Of a stretch of DNA of 64,000 nucleotides, positions 1-13,100 are shown one piece after another. This stretch comes from Euphorbia lathyris (Eukaryota; Streptophyta; Magnoliopsida; Malpighiales; Euphorbiaceae). Numbering within the stretch: the first letter of the stretch is position 1; the number at the start of each line of letters is the position of its first letter. The position numbers were made by a program, and so were the translations under genes. Location: positions 23,562,531 to 23,626,530 of the forward strand of contig NC_088910.1 of the NCBI RefSeq assembly GCF_963576675.1. The letters are read 5' to 3'. The notes below the pieces were generated by a model. That model saw nothing but the letters and a program-made list of their open reading frames with translations. It did no database searches and was not told the DNA's origin.

Positions 1-608
1 TGAAAAAATATAATTTAAAGACAATAATATTAAAAGTCTTCATAACTTCTGTTTTATTTTAACATGGGACTCAAATCTAACTATTCCACTAATCCTTCAG
101 TTTAATAATAAAAATGCTTTATATATATATATAAAAAAAAAGTTTAATAATAAAAATGTATTTTCAAATTTAAAAGAATTCTTATCGAGAGAATAAAAAA
201 GTTTATGCCGGTCTCATTTTGCATTGCATATTAACAGTAAAATCCAACCCAGATAGTTCACAAGGCCAGACCATGTGCTTGTTTAACTTTTTTTTTTACC
301 AAATCCTTCTAATCAATCAACTAATAATGTCCCAAAATAAGGCAAAAATTGCAAAACATGACTTTGCAATTCCTAGAAAACCATAATTATTACAGTAAGA
401 TTAGGACCATTAAGCCAACAGTAATGCAATAATCGAATGTTCTATAACAACTAAGTTTTTCCTGACAAAAAGACTTGCAGAGAATGAAAGAACACTTCAA
501 TTTTCTGACAGAAGACCTTCGGTAAAACTGGAACCTCTGCTGTGAATGTAATGACGATTAAACTGTGCAAATTTGTATAAAACAAAAAGAAAAAAAATCC
601 ATCTGCAA
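1..608. other. AT-rich downstream flank of the zinc-finger gene
   Basis: There is no credible open reading frame here. The stretch lies just beyond the stop codon of the minus-strand zinc-finger gene and must include its 3' untranslated region. Short A-rich and TA runs are present near 120-140. No transposon end was recognised. Confidence 0.6.
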
Positions 609-3600
609 TTAAGTGATGGTTCTCTGCTTCGGTATGTACTTTAACTTGACACCTTTCTCAGGCTTTGTTCTGAACTTCGTTTTACCAGCTCCAACCGTTG
701 AAGACTCTAACACCACTGCATCAACCAACTGGTTCTCCGCATTTCCAATAAGAACGCCTTTTCTAATATCTGATGAGTGTGACAAAACTACCGTATTGTC
801 ATTTTGGATCCCATCACATTCTGAAGTTTTTACGTCTGGTGATAGAACCAACCTGACATGTTCAGTGGCAATAGCCTCTTTCCACCCTGCATGATTAGCA
901 AATGGGACTTGTATAGGATCAAAAGGTAAGAAAAGCAACATCATGTGTTTAGAGAATATCGAACTTACGCTCGGCAAGAAAAGCTTTTGCTGCCTGGCAT
1001 GAAAATTGCATCCCTCCGGCCGGGAGACAATCCTGCAGGCCTGGAAAGCAATTCTCTGTTCCGCAGTAACTAACATTGCCGGAGCTCAAACTCAAACAAT
1101 TTTCACTGAATGGGGTATGATCATCACCCTTGCAAGTATCCCCATTAACTTGAGATTCTCTAGCGCTGTGTTCAACTGCAACTGTCTCTTTGATTCCATT
1201 CCTACTGACAGGCCTCCAAAGCTTTATTGTCGACCGATTTGAGACGTAATGAGCAGAATCTGGTCTGCTGTGTTTGTCCTGCAAATTGTTTTTCTTTGGC
1301 ACTGGATGCTCTGAAATACAATCTTCCCTAGCTCCATTAAAATTGTCACAGTCCTGGTGGCTGCAGTTTCCAAGTGTAACAGATATAGAACCGATAAGGA
1401 GCTCATGCTTCTTATTTTCATCCGATTGGCTTACTGTTTGTTTTTGTGATCTAGTTTTCAAAGAATCACCATTATAATCAGTTTTAGCTTTTCGGCTCCA
1501 TTTTCTAGTGCCATTCATTGCAGAAACAGATTTTAAGTCCCTTTGAGTTCCATGCTTCTGCCCAGTGCTAAGTTTAGGTGCTTGAGAATTCTGATTTGTA
1601 TGGAAACCATTTTGCATGTGATTCCATTGTGATTTTGGAGACAAGTGCCAGCGAGCAGCAACATGTCTACGACTATTTCTTTGTACCATCCGTCGATCAA
1701 CATTATGGCTGGCGCCAGAATCACTATATCCACTGCCAGCCCCAGTTTGAATTTCCACATCCACATCTTCATCAGAACTTGGAAGGTGGAGTGGCTCAAG
1801 AGTTGAAAGAATTTGATCTGACATTGCCTCTAGACCTTGCATATTAGAACCGGATGTGGTCAAAAGGCAGGATAGGTCAGCTGAAGTAACAGCCTCCAGT
1901 GTGTCATCAATCCGTTCTTCAAGATCTGCCTCCCCTTGTCTTAGCTCCTTTGCTTTTTGTTCTTTCTGCCTGAGCTTCTTCTGCCTCTTCCTCTCCAAGA
2001 GCTCAGCTTGTCTGTAGATGTTTTAGAAAGAAATCAAGAAAAAAAAGGTCAAATAACCATAAAGAGTCACTTTCTCCTAAATGTGTCTACACATGAAAAA
2101 GAAATGTTGATGTCATGCAGGTATGAGAAACATCTTTAGGTTTTGTAAAATTCCAGCTAGAAAAAGATAATTCAAATACTACCCCTAGATGAGTTCAAAG
2201 AACAGTTTGATTTCCACATAGGTTTCTCTGGAGTTGATGAGAAAAACGAGGGAGTAACACATCTGAGAATCTTCAGGAGCATTGTATGTGAGTCTTCCTA
2301 CTGCTTCATGCTTCAGAAAATTTGAGAGAAAATCCTAATTTTAAGCATGAAACAGTAGGAAGACTCACATAGTTTTATTAAGTTCTCTCAAATGGTGATT
2401 GATTGCATTTTAACTGTCTATCTTTTTACTTAAAATGACGAGAACTAAATAAAACTATAAAAAAGATAAACAGTTAAAATGCAATCAATCACCATTTTCA
2501 TCAAAAAAACAAAATTGCCTCGAGTCCTCTTGCTTTGCTACCATATCAACTACCTAAAATCAGCAGCCCAAACATAAGTCTAAAATCATCATATGTGGAT
2601 TCAACCATCAAATTATCACACAGGTATACATATTCATCATTAAAGTAAATTCTTTGGGAATAGTACATGAAACATCAATATCTAAAAAAATAGCAAAAGC
2701 AAACCAATGCACCTTCTCTGTGCAGCCTCTTCCTCTTCCACAAGCAACTTTTGGCATCGTAAAGCTTCAGCATCCTTGTCAGCAAGCCATGCTTTAACCT
2801 AAATAGACAAACAAATAGTGATTTAGGCTGTGTTTGATTACCTTAACGAACATTTTAAATTAATAGATTAAGTGCTTATTTATTTTAACTTATTTGATAA
2901 CACAACTTAATAATTTAAATAGAAGTAAAAAGATCACTTTAACTTAAAATTTTGTAAGTTAAACATTACAAAAAATAATACCTTAAATTTTTATACAAGA
3001 CATGATTTATATAATCTTCAAATATAATTTGTATTACTACATCTAATAAAAATGTCCATTAAAATAATATTTATATCTTAAAAACCTTAAATTCAGTATG
3101 TCATTTTTATTGTTTACCAAACAACTCCTTTTTAACAACTTCAACATTTATAACATTCAACACTTAAAGTTCATTACTTATTCTTCAACAAGTAATTTTT
3201 CAGTTTCATCAAACAGCCCCTTAATCACAAAGAGACAGCACATCTCGGTGCATGCACTTCCTAAACAATGCCAATCAGCATGATAATTGCAAGTACCTTA
3301 GCCTTAAAAAAATAAAGTGAATGAAAAAGTACCAATTTCTGTTCCACCAGGAAGCTAGTGCAAGCAATTAAGTTCTTTGTTTCCAGACCTATCTTCCCTG
3401 CTTCCCCATCAAAAATATATTTTTGCATTGAGACAGCCGTTCCACAGAGGAATGTCTTTTCACTTGCATCATCAAGGATGCTGAATAGTTCCTCAGATGA
3501 CATAGGGAACCTGGAAGGCCTGGCTTGGATAATATCCTGAAAAGAATATTGTCACATTAATGCAACACATAACATAATGGGAGGCAAACACAAATTGAAT

Positions 3601-5351
3601 CTAGAAGATAAAATAATGAACAAAAAAAAAAAAAGGGAAGTCACTCTTACCAAAAGCACAGAACCGGCTCTCAGGCAATATTGTGGAAGGGAAGAAAATC
3701 CTGGTCTCCTAATTAGTGCCATCAGTGACTTTATTATTGAAGACCCTGGAACTTCCTAATATGTAATTATGACAAGGAAAAAATAGTTTATAAAGGAGTT
3801 GAGAACATGCATGAAATGTGGATAGAAAACTTATGATAAATCAACAACGAAGTAACAATAAATACTGCAATCTCTCAGAATATATTGACAAAAGACAAAT
3901 TCTAGAGCAATTCCTAATCTCAAAGAATAGTTAAAAAAATAAAGATCTGGGAGAGAAAGGATAGTCATCTTATAGTTGCGAACAACCCTATTACTTTTAA
4001 CAGTTCTGCTAAAATGCATAATTAAACAAAAGAGAAGAATTGATACTGTGGTTTGACATCACCTCACTGCTCTCCACCCCTCTTTTTAAAAGAAAAAAAG
4101 TTCCCAAATAACGATACAATTTCCAGCAGAAGCATTTAAAAAGAAATACTTGGAAAACATGAAATATCTTATAGCACCAAATTAGTTAAACTGCAGAGAA
4201 GATTTTACTAAATGTTCAATGCACCAGATATATAGTAGAAAATTTTATGAATGCAAACAAATGTGATAACAAGAAATAGAATACCTCCAGTGAAACATCC
4301 TTGAATGATAGAAGTTCCTTTGCCTCATCCTCTGAAAGCTGCAAACATACAAGCTGATGAACATGATAACAAACAAGAAAGGCATCCAATCAAACATCCA
4401 AAGAAAGATCTTTACCTTGTCCCAAAAGGTTCCCAGTAGATCCCTATTTTTTGCAGAGTCCTAAAAGCAATTGACACATATTTTACAAATGGTAATAAAC
4501 AAAAATAGAAAAATAAAAAGGCAGCCATAGAATCAACTGCCACTAAAGCATATCAAGATGAAAAAAGAAGTCAACCTTGCAATTGTCAAACAGATTTTTC
4601 AAATTCTGGAAGCTAAGAAAATAAGTTGAAGAAAAAGAGCAGCTAAAGGTACAAATAAATTGCAAGATAAAAAAAATTAACCTTGTCAAGCTTTTTCAAT
4701 CGATGATGCACACGTATGTGTCTTCTATAATTAATGGACGAACAAAACTCCCGAGAACACTTGTCGCACTTTTGCATCTGCACCTTCAAAGGAGTGAGCA
4801 AAGGCCAACCAGGAAGATCTGGGAGAAGGAGAGGCAATAAATCAAATGCATGGGTTCAACATTGAGTAACCATGACACAGGACCGACATACTAGGCATTA
4901 AATACAACTTTTAGTCACCACCGTCCACAGCAAAGGCAAAAACAGCCTATGCATTCAACAACAACAACAACAAAGCCTATGCATTCAAGTCGAATAATTT
5001 TTTAAGAGGCAGTTTTTGTTTCTTTGCAGAATAACCACTAATTTCAGAATGATGAAAAGACTTCTGACCCATTAACCCCATATACATTTGGCCAGATATC
5101 AATTCCTTTTAAAAATAATGCCCATTCATTTCTATGATATGAAAAAATATAAATCGTATGAATCAAATACCTTGCTGATCTAGAGCATGGAGTAACTGAA
5201 TCCACTGTACTGGGCTATCGCCAGCCCTTGAGAAAGAAAGAAAGGGCTCCTTTCCAATTGCTTGCCTAATAAATGTGTCTAGGGAATCATTCCCGTCTTC
5301 TGTTTTCATCAAATCTGTGTTGTTTGAGGCCTTGAGTTTTGCAACAGGCAT
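609..5351 (-). CDS. C2H2 zinc-finger / coiled-coil protein, about 720 aa, ten coding exons
   Basis: Proposed coding exons on the minus strand, first to last: 5171-5351, 4682-4818, 4576-4605, 4416-4460, 4285-4338, 3651-3755, 3333-3536, 2713-2798, 969-2011, 609-886. All junctions are GT-AG and the joined frame is open for 721 codons including the stop. The ATG at 5349-5351 starts MPVAKLKASNN. Exon 2 encodes one C2H2 finger (C78, C81, H94, H98; spacing C-x2-C-x12-H-x3-H) inside a basic stretch. Residues of about 265-315 are very rich in E, K, R and Q and look like a coiled coil. The long exon 9 encodes a polar, Ser/Asn/Gln-rich and probably disordered region. The C-terminus is basic. It resembles an uncharacterised plant zinc-finger family; a nucleic-acid-binding role is inference from the finger. 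Exon 3 needs the acceptor at 4606, because one 7 bp upstream would bring in a stop. The end of exon 9 (GC|GTAAG) joins in frame to exon 10. Confidence 0.88.
2285..2493. repeat. Two interleaved inverted repeats plus an adjacent hairpin, in an intron
   Basis: Inside the intron 2012-2712, arm A (2285-2313) is the reverse complement of A' (2343-2371) with one mismatch in 29 bases. Arm B (about 2370-2388) pairs with B' (about 2440-2459). Arm C (about 2394-2427) pairs with C' (about 2460-2493). The order is A, A', B, C, B', C', so B-B' and C-C' cross rather than nest. A simple MITE gives one nested hairpin, so this looks like a rearranged or composite insertion. No coding potential was seen. Confidence 0.75.
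2826..3224. mobile_element. Possible hAT-type MITE in an intron
   Basis: The left edge reads ggctgtgtttgat and the right edge reads tcaaacagcccc, which are imperfect inverted ends of the GGGCTGTTTG type often found on non-autonomous hAT elements in plants. The interior is AT-rich and non-coding. No clean 8-bp target duplication could be picked out, so boundaries and class are tentative. Confidence 0.4.
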
Positions 5352-6720
5352 TTATGCGCACAAAAAATCCAAACCTTGTAATTCACTAAAAGCCACTGCA
5401 TAAAAGAACAAAATTGATATTAAGTCATCAAGAAACCTAAAGAGTAATGCTCAAAGTGTTATACAGGATTTATTATATTAATGTGGAGATGACACAAATT
5501 CTAGGAAAGGATAGGCAGAAAAAATGTAAATAAGGTCTCAAACGCGCCTCTTTCAATATGCCAGTAAACAACAGAAGTGCCATGATAACTTGATATTGAC
5601 ACCAACAAAGAAAATAATATCTACCCTATCTTCCATCTCCTAAGACTGAAAAGTACAAGCAAACTTCTGTTGTAAGCCTTTGACCAAAAATATCAAATGC
5701 TCAAAACATCCAAAAGCTTTTACTCCCAAATCCTTCTGGTTTAGTAAAAAAAAGATTCTCTCTCTTCATAGGACAAATTAATATTCTGTCAAGCCTACAA
5801 ACTGTGGCAATATTCAGAGGACATATCTTCCCAATTCTTGATGCCAAAGTGAACAAGAGATGCACATATACCATACAGGAATATCCTTACTCGCATTCTG
5901 GTATTTAAAGAGTTAGCAAATCCAGAAAATTTACTTGTGTAACTGTATTAATTCAATGTTCAGAGAATAACATGCACAACATATTGGCAATAACACGGAA
6001 CAGTTGTTAACATTTCTACAACGAATCTCATACTGATATCAAACATTCCAATATAAAAAGATAAATACAAAACGTTCAAAACCACAGCAGAGTCCAGCAT
6101 TGTAAAAAACCAAGACGTGGGGGAAAATGTAAAATTCAACAGAATTTCTTCTAAACAAGTAGAAATCAGATACGTTATGCGCCAGATCACATAAAATTCT
6201 ATAATGACTAGTGTAGGAAACAAACATAACGATATAAAAGATCAAATTTAAACTCCGAATGCCATTGCCCATGACCATAACAAACAAAAATTTCAAATAA
6301 TTAACACAAAAACCTAAAGCTACTATTCACCTAAAAGAAATTAACATTTGCAATAACACAATGAAAAAACATAATTGAAAAAATCTATTGTGCACACCTA
6401 GTCTCCGCAGGTAAAGAAACAGAACAATTAATTAAACACGTAAAAACTGGAAAATGAAAATAAATATAAAAAAGGAAAAGAAAGCAGCTGGATAGCGCTT
6501 ACGTTATGTGATCTGATATCGAAAAGTGAATCGCGACATGTGGAAAGAAGAAGTGAGTGGAGTGATCGGCTAACGTACCTGTGGAGAAAGGAGAAAGAGA
6601 GATCGGTAGTGTGGTAAAGAAAATCTCAGGCGATCGGAAGATTTTGAAGATAAAGGGAAGGGGAATAAGGGAGCGTTTGGAAGGAGTGAAAAATGGTGGA
6701 GAAATTTAGTGAAAGTTGAT
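5352..6720 (-). other. 5' leader of the zinc-finger gene with a 1.2-kb intron
   Basis: Upstream of the ATG there is an acceptor (tgcag, exon from 5395) and a strong donor CAG|GTACG at 6578-6579. This indicates a leader intron of 5396-6578 and a non-coding first exon running up to roughly 6700. The region above 6600 is purine-rich on the plus strand and a bZIP-like TGACGTC lies near 6865. The transcription start is not visible. Confidence 0.55.
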
Positions 6721-6899
6721 CGGCCGGGAAGGAGGAGGAAAGAAAAAAAAATTAAAGAGAAGCGAGTTGTAGGAGAAGAGAAAAATGTATTAAGGCAAAA
6801 GAAAGCGAACCCTCTGTTCCAAAAAATAAAATTGAATAATAAAAGTAAAAAACATGAGTATCTATGACGTCGGAGATACACGCGCGCTTCGACATAATT

Positions 6900-7296
6900 C
6901 AGATTGTTTCGAAAAGGCCCAGTTTCCTCATAATCCGAAATCCATCAAATGCTTATTGGGCCTTCATTTGTTTTTTTTCTTTAAACCTTAATATTAAGGG
7001 TTAATAATTAGGGTAAGTTACATGAAATCACCAATAATAATAATAATAATAATTAAAACCTAATTATACTATAAAATTATATTTTTAATAAATCAAAATA
7101 ATACTAACTTAATTTTCAAAATGTCAAAAAAAAATTGAATTTTTGGTTTTCTACTTTCATTAATTGTAAAAAAATATCAAACATGAAGTAAATTCCTCTA
7201 ATAATTATTACTTATAAACTTTTAAAAAAATTATTACTTATATTTCTACATATTACACTAATCAATATTTTCAAAAATATTTATATAGTCATTTGA
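6900..7296. other. AT-rich spacer
   Basis: This is low-complexity AT-rich DNA with a short ATA/ATT microsatellite near 7035. It lies between the upstream side of the zinc-finger gene and the poly(A) end of the LINE. No gene was seen. Confidence 0.6.
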
Positions 7297-7350
7297 TTTT
7301 TTTTTGTTTTTTTGGTAGGAATAGGAAAGAAAACAAACAAAAAAAAAAAC

Positions 7351-7843
7351 CTAACCCGGGATTAGCCTAGGGAAGCTAACCCCCACCACATCTTCCAAAA
7401 GAAGAGAAGAAAGATAACCAGGAGGATAAGAGGAGGTTGTAACGCCCAACATCCTCTCGTGGCCAGCAACCGCCAAACGATCCGCTACCTGGTTCTGCTC
7501 TCTAAAGACATGGCTGAAGTTGATGTACTCAAAGAAAGAACAAAACCTTCTAATACCTTTGATTAAATTTTGGCTATTTAAACAAATAGCTTTATTATCA
7601 GAGATCATATTGATAGCTTCGAGGTTGTCAGATTCAACAAGCAAATTCTTCAAACCCAAACTTTTGGCAAGTCTAAGGCCAGAAAAAATCCCCCAAAGCT
7701 CAGCCGAAAAGGATGAACCCAGACCCAGATTCTGAGTAAACCCAGACACCCAAGCACCACCATCATCCCTCAGAACACCACCTGCAGTAATTTTACCATC
7801 CTTGAGGCAAGAACCATCCGTATTTAACTTCACCATCCCTACC
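7351..7843 (-). pseudogene. LINE ORF2 C-terminus: RNase H domain
   Basis: The frame begins close to the solo-LTR junction and reads KLNTDGS, then a LLVESD motif and a HVFREQNQVAD motif. These are the Asp/Glu/Asp signature stretches of the RVT_3-type RNase H found at the end of plant LINE ORF2. The matching upstream half of ORF2 lies beyond the LTR at 10181 and above. It would act with the reverse transcriptase to degrade RNA in the hybrid, but here it is detached and inactive. Confidence 0.85.
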
Positions 7844-9013
7844 CTAGGTGTCACATCCGTGTCCTTAATTTTAGTTATTATACCCTAATATTATGTTACA
7901 CTATATTTATTTGTTGATTGGAGAGTTAATTGAGTATTATGGATATAATTTGGAGGCTAATTTTATAATTTAAGTGTAAAATTAAAAGTTTAGGGTAAGT
8001 TTTAAAATAAGTAAAAGTTTAGAGTGACCTAAATATATATTTTTCCTTGTTGGGAATCTCAAATTTAACATTCCAATGCATGAATTTCGTGCTCATCATG
8101 TATAGCCTTCTCCCCAACTAAATTCTTATCCATCTTCTCCCTTTTCTCATTCAAATACCAAAAATTACCCAGCAGCAATGATGTCATGATATCCAGAGAT
8201 CCCATGGTCCGATCGAGCTCATTTTTTTACAGTAGGTCCTAGACATCCTAATACACATTGTGGATGGTGTGATTTGGATTTGGAATTTTCTATGATGGAT
8301 TCGACCTACACTGATTAGAGGAGCAAATTTGAGGTTTAATGTGCTAATTTTCTCAATTAGTGCTAAAAGTAAGTAATTATCAACTACCCTTTTGAGTTTT
8401 TATGTATATATATGTATAAATAACTCTATATTTTCCAGAAAATTGAATTTTTGTGGTGATTTTTGACATGCATTTGATTAATTGGAGTTTCTATGGATTA
8501 ATTTTTAACATGGGTTTAAAGTTAAGTTCAAGTAATTATAAATGTATTTGCATGCCAATTTCAACATATGATATATAATTATATGTACATATTTTGAGTT
8601 TTGTTTTGATAAACTTGGTATATTTGATTAATAGTTGTGTAAGATTTGATATTTTGAAGAATGGAATTAAAGAAAAATGCATTGAGAAAATTTATTGAAA
8701 TTGATTTGTGAACAAATGTACATGTATATATTAAGTGATTTTCTATAAGTTTATTTCTTAAAGTTTATTTTAGTTTTAATTAAAGATTGTTAAAGTAGTG
8801 ATTTTGATGAATTTTTGATTTATTGAAATAAATTTTATATATGATGATCTATGTGTATTTTTAAGAAATTGAAGTTATTGATAAGTATATTTTTAAATTA
8901 TTTATTGGTGATTTTAGTACCATAGTGATTTATGATTGAATATTTTGGAAATGGATTGAGTAAAGGTATTGAGAAACTCTATGATGTTAATTTATGAGTA
9001 ATATATATATTTT

Positions 9014-9017
<4 letters not shown>

Positions 9018-9061
<44 letters not shown>
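9018..9061. repeat. (TA)n microsatellite
   Basis: An almost pure TA run inside the solo LTR. Confidence 0.9.
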
Positions 9062-9063
<2 letters not shown>

Positions 9064-9320
9064 CTGATTTTAAGGTATATTATGAAATTATAATATTTTT
9101 AGTATCCATCAAGAGTAATCCGGATAGGTGGCTTTAATTAAAGTCCGTATTTAGTGAGAAATACGACATGTGTACACAGTTGAAAGACATATCGGGTATG
9201 GCAAAGAAGTGTTGAGTAAGACCATGCGGCTAGGCAAATTATGAGATATCTCGATTCTATTATATTGTGGGGATTGATACATACGGGGATTATCTCTCAG
9301 ATGGATACGAATTGTGAATG

Positions 9321-9492
9321 ATTTATTGATATACGATTTGTGAAGTATTTATTGATATACGATTTATGAAGTATTTATTGAGATTCATTTTATGAAGTAT
9401 TTATTAAAATACGATTTATCAAGTATTTATTGAGATACATTTTATGAAGTATTTATCAAAATACGATTTATCAAGCTTTTATTGATTTACGG
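9321..9492. repeat. 26-bp tandem repeat, about 6.5 copies
   Basis: Successive copies of a 26-bp unit beginning tatttattgatatacg are recognisable with point changes. Alternate copies share variants (gatatacg against gagatacat or aaaatacg), suggesting growth by two-unit steps. The array is inside the solo LTR. Confidence 0.8.
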
Positions 9493-10180
9493 TTGATTTG
9501 AGTAAATGGTTAATTGCAAACCTAATTATTTCGTATAGTTGAGATTTTCAACAAAAAAAATATATATAGCTATTTTGGACATGGGTTTTGTATTAAGTGT
9601 TTTAATACAGTGATTTACGTTTTGACTATGTGTGGTATTTTGAGAAATGATAGAAAGCTTGATATTTTAAATTGCATATTTGGTTAAAGGTACTATTTTG
9701 AGTATTTTATTATAGTTTAATCCATAAAATGTTCATTTTAAGAATATGAATTTTATATGTGATGTATTTTAAGAATTTAAAATGTATATATATAGTTATT
9801 TTGAGTATAAGTACTTTATGTAGTTGATAATTGCTTACTGAGATTTTTGTCTCACATTTTTTTTAAATGTTTTAATGTTTTTAGGTGAGAAAGTACAGGA
9901 TAGAGGAAAGGTTTCCGATCAATTAGGCGAGGATTGGAAGTTGTTGCTTATTGTTAGAATTATTATTAGAACTTTAGTATTTAATTGTAATATGAGGAAG
10001 TTGGTAAATATGTTGAGGTTTTAATAATAGGAATATTGATTTGTTTAGAATATATATTTAAGAGGAATACCAAGAAAAGTGATATTTATGATATTTGGAG
10101 ACTATTAAGTGTTGATTGTGATATTTCTATTTCGCACCCGATGCCGATTGAGGTCGTTTAGGGTCGGGTGTGACACTAGG

Positions 10181-13100
10181 CCTACACCAGCCCAAGAGGT
10201 AGACCATCTTCTTCTGGGTAGACCTAGCAAGGGAATCTCCTTTGAAGCTATCAGTAATATTATATAATTTTTTAGAGAAGAACTCAACCAAATTAGGAAT
10301 AAACACAGTTTTCCTTCCAAAAATCTCCTCATTCCTCCAATTCCAAATCTGATGACAGACAATAGCAAAGAAGATATCACCATGCTCCAGGTCAGCCAAC
10401 AACTTCCCACTAACTCCATCAACAAACCAGTCAAGATCAGAGTAGTCCAAGAAAGTAGAAAACAGGTGGTGAGGCAGAACTTTCTTCCACACCTCTTTAC
10501 TTCTAGTGCAATCCCTAAGAGCATGGCAAATTGATTCAATATGCCCTCTGCATCTGCTATAAGCCCCCGAATCCACCAAATGCCGTCTATTCCTCTCAGA
10601 ATTAGTAAGCAACCTACCCTTAACACCAAGCCACAGAAAGCTCCTAATGCGGTAAGGAACTTTTAAAGCCCAAATGAGCTTCCAAACTTCAGAATGAGGG
10701 CCCGCCATATTTTGATTGAAGGCCTCAAAGGCGGATTTATAGGTATAAGCCCCATTATTCGTCAATGCCCAACAATGACTATCCCTATCTTCCTCCTTGT
10801 TACTTATCTTAACCCCTCTAATCCTCATGAGCGTATCCAGACTGAAAAAAGAGTCAAATTTAGACCAAATCCAATCCCCCTCAGAATCCACCACATCAGC
10901 AATCCTCCAATTACAGATATCAACAGGCGGCGGGGAAATACACACCTTTAACAAAGGTTTATCACCAATCCAGGTGTCATTCCAGAAGCTGATAGACTTC
11001 CCGTTGCCCACAGCCCAACCTATCCTAGAGCAGAACTCTGAAAACACAGTACTAAGGCCTTTCCAAAGAAAGGAACAATTGACCACTCTCTCCTTGGGAC
11101 CCCTAAAAATCCTATCTTTTCTATACTTTCCACATAGAAACCGAACCCAAAGAGATGAAGAAAGCTACCACATTCTCCACAGAAGCTTCATTAATAACAC
11201 TTTGTTATTGTCATTGGCTTGTCTTATCCTCAGGCCTCCCATATTTTTAGGTTGACAAACCTCCTTCCAAGGATCAAGGTGGATCTTTTTCCCCTCCGTA
11301 GAGTCCCCCCAAAGGAACCGCCGATTGATTTTATCAAGATCATTAAGAACCGGCTCAAGCAATCTACAAGCTTGCATAATATGGTTAGGAACCGCACAAT
11401 TGACAGATTGAATCAAAGTAAGACGGCTTGCAAAAGAAAGAGTTTTAGCTTTCCAAATGGCACATTTTCCATTAGTTTTGTCGAGAGTCTCTTTAAAGGA
11501 AGCTTTGGAGACTCTGTCACTATGGAGGGGAACCCCCAGATACTTACCCAAGGACTTGGTCAAAGGAATACCAGATATTTCACTTAGCCTTTTGCAGACT
11601 CCTTGACTCATGTTTTTAGAGCACAACATCCGGGATTTTTGGATATTAAGCTTTTGACTAGAAGCAGCGCAGAAACAGTTAAGGATATCCATAACCACAC
11701 CTATTTGCTCCTCATTTCCTTCCACAAAGATCATAACATCATCTGCGAAGAACAAATGAGTAATCGAAGGACAGAAATTATTGATGGAAACCGGATGGAA
11801 TTTCCCATTGCCAACAGCCTCTTGGATAAGGTGAGACAACCTTTCTATAGCAATCACAAATAAGAAAGGGCTCATAGGATCCCCTTGACGGATTCCCTGG
11901 GAAGGAGTAAACTCCTCAGACATATCTCCATTAATCAAAACCTGAAAAACTAGAGAAGAAATGCAAACCTCGATTAACTTCTTCCAATTATCCGGGATAC
12001 CAGCTCTCTCCAGACTATCCAGAAGAAAACTCCAGCTGAGGCGGTCATAAGCTTTCTCCAGATCCAGCTTAAGAGCCACAATACCCCTTCTACCCTTTTT
12101 AATTTTCATAGAGTGAACCATCTCCTGGGCTATAACCACATTATCCATCATCTGTCTCCCAGGAACAAAACTGCCTTGATTCTGACTAATAATATCTGGA
12201 AGAATATTCCAGAGTCTATTAGCCACAATTTTGGTGATAGCTTTATACAACACATTACAAAGACTAATAGGCCTCATTTGTAAAAAGGAGGACGGTTTCT
12301 CCACTTTCGGAATCAAGACCATAAGAGTTTTATTCACAAGCCTAATATCCTCGGATCCACTGAAAACTCCTTTAACAAAACTATAAATACCTTCCTTCAC
12401 AGTATCCCAATGTTTATGGTAAAAACCGGCAGGAATACCATCAACCCCAGGAGCTTTGGTAGCACCAATACTCGAGAACGCCTGATTAATCTCTTTCTGG
12501 TCAATAGGATGGAAAGCTTCCAGAATCATATCCTCTCCCAACCTGGGAAACGTAGTACTAGAAAGAGCTTTATCCAGATCCACACTTTCCTCTTTGAATA
12601 AGTCTTTGTAAAAATTAAGGGCCAAGCGACGAATATCCTCATCCTCATAAAACCAATCCCCATTCGAATCTTTAATAGCATCAATCTGATTCCTCTGCCT
12701 TCTAATAATAGTAGAAAGGTGGAAAAACCTGGTATTGTGATCTCCATCTTTAATCCAAGCCTTCCTAGATTTCTGAAACCAAAGTAACTCTTCCTGCCTC
12801 AGCACCGCTTCAAATTCTTTCTGGAGAGATCTAAGAAGACCATTCAAACTATGATCAAATCTAATCTCCAAATTACGTTGAATGCCTTCGATTCTGCTTA
12901 AAAGTTTATTCTTTCTTCTGATAATATGGCCAAAGATGTTTTTATTCCATCCTACCACATTTCTTCTAAACCCCTCAACAGCAAGTAAAACATTGGAGTG
13001 AGGCTACCAATTATCCTAAACAAAGTTTTTAAACTCAGGGTGAGATTCCCAGGCCACCTGGTATCTAAAAGGTCTGTTCTCTTTAGGGCGATGACTTTTA

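Larger units (their letters stand above)
7849..10175. mobile_element. Solo LTR (2327 bp) inserted in the LINE
   Basis: The insert starts tgtcaca and ends tgtgaca, the TG...CA form of LTR ends, and is flanked on both sides by the 5-bp direct duplication ctagg (7844-7848 and 10176-10180). LINE coding sequence resumes on each side. No gag or pol coding remains, so this is best explained as a solo LTR left by recombination between the two LTRs of a retrotransposon. The termini resemble those of long plant gypsy-type LTRs; the lineage and orientation are not settled. Confidence 0.85.

Noticed and set aside
6570..6881. 103-codon Phe/Ser-rich ORF
   Set aside because: It lies in the purine/pyrimidine-skewed leader of the zinc-finger gene and looks like a composition artefact.
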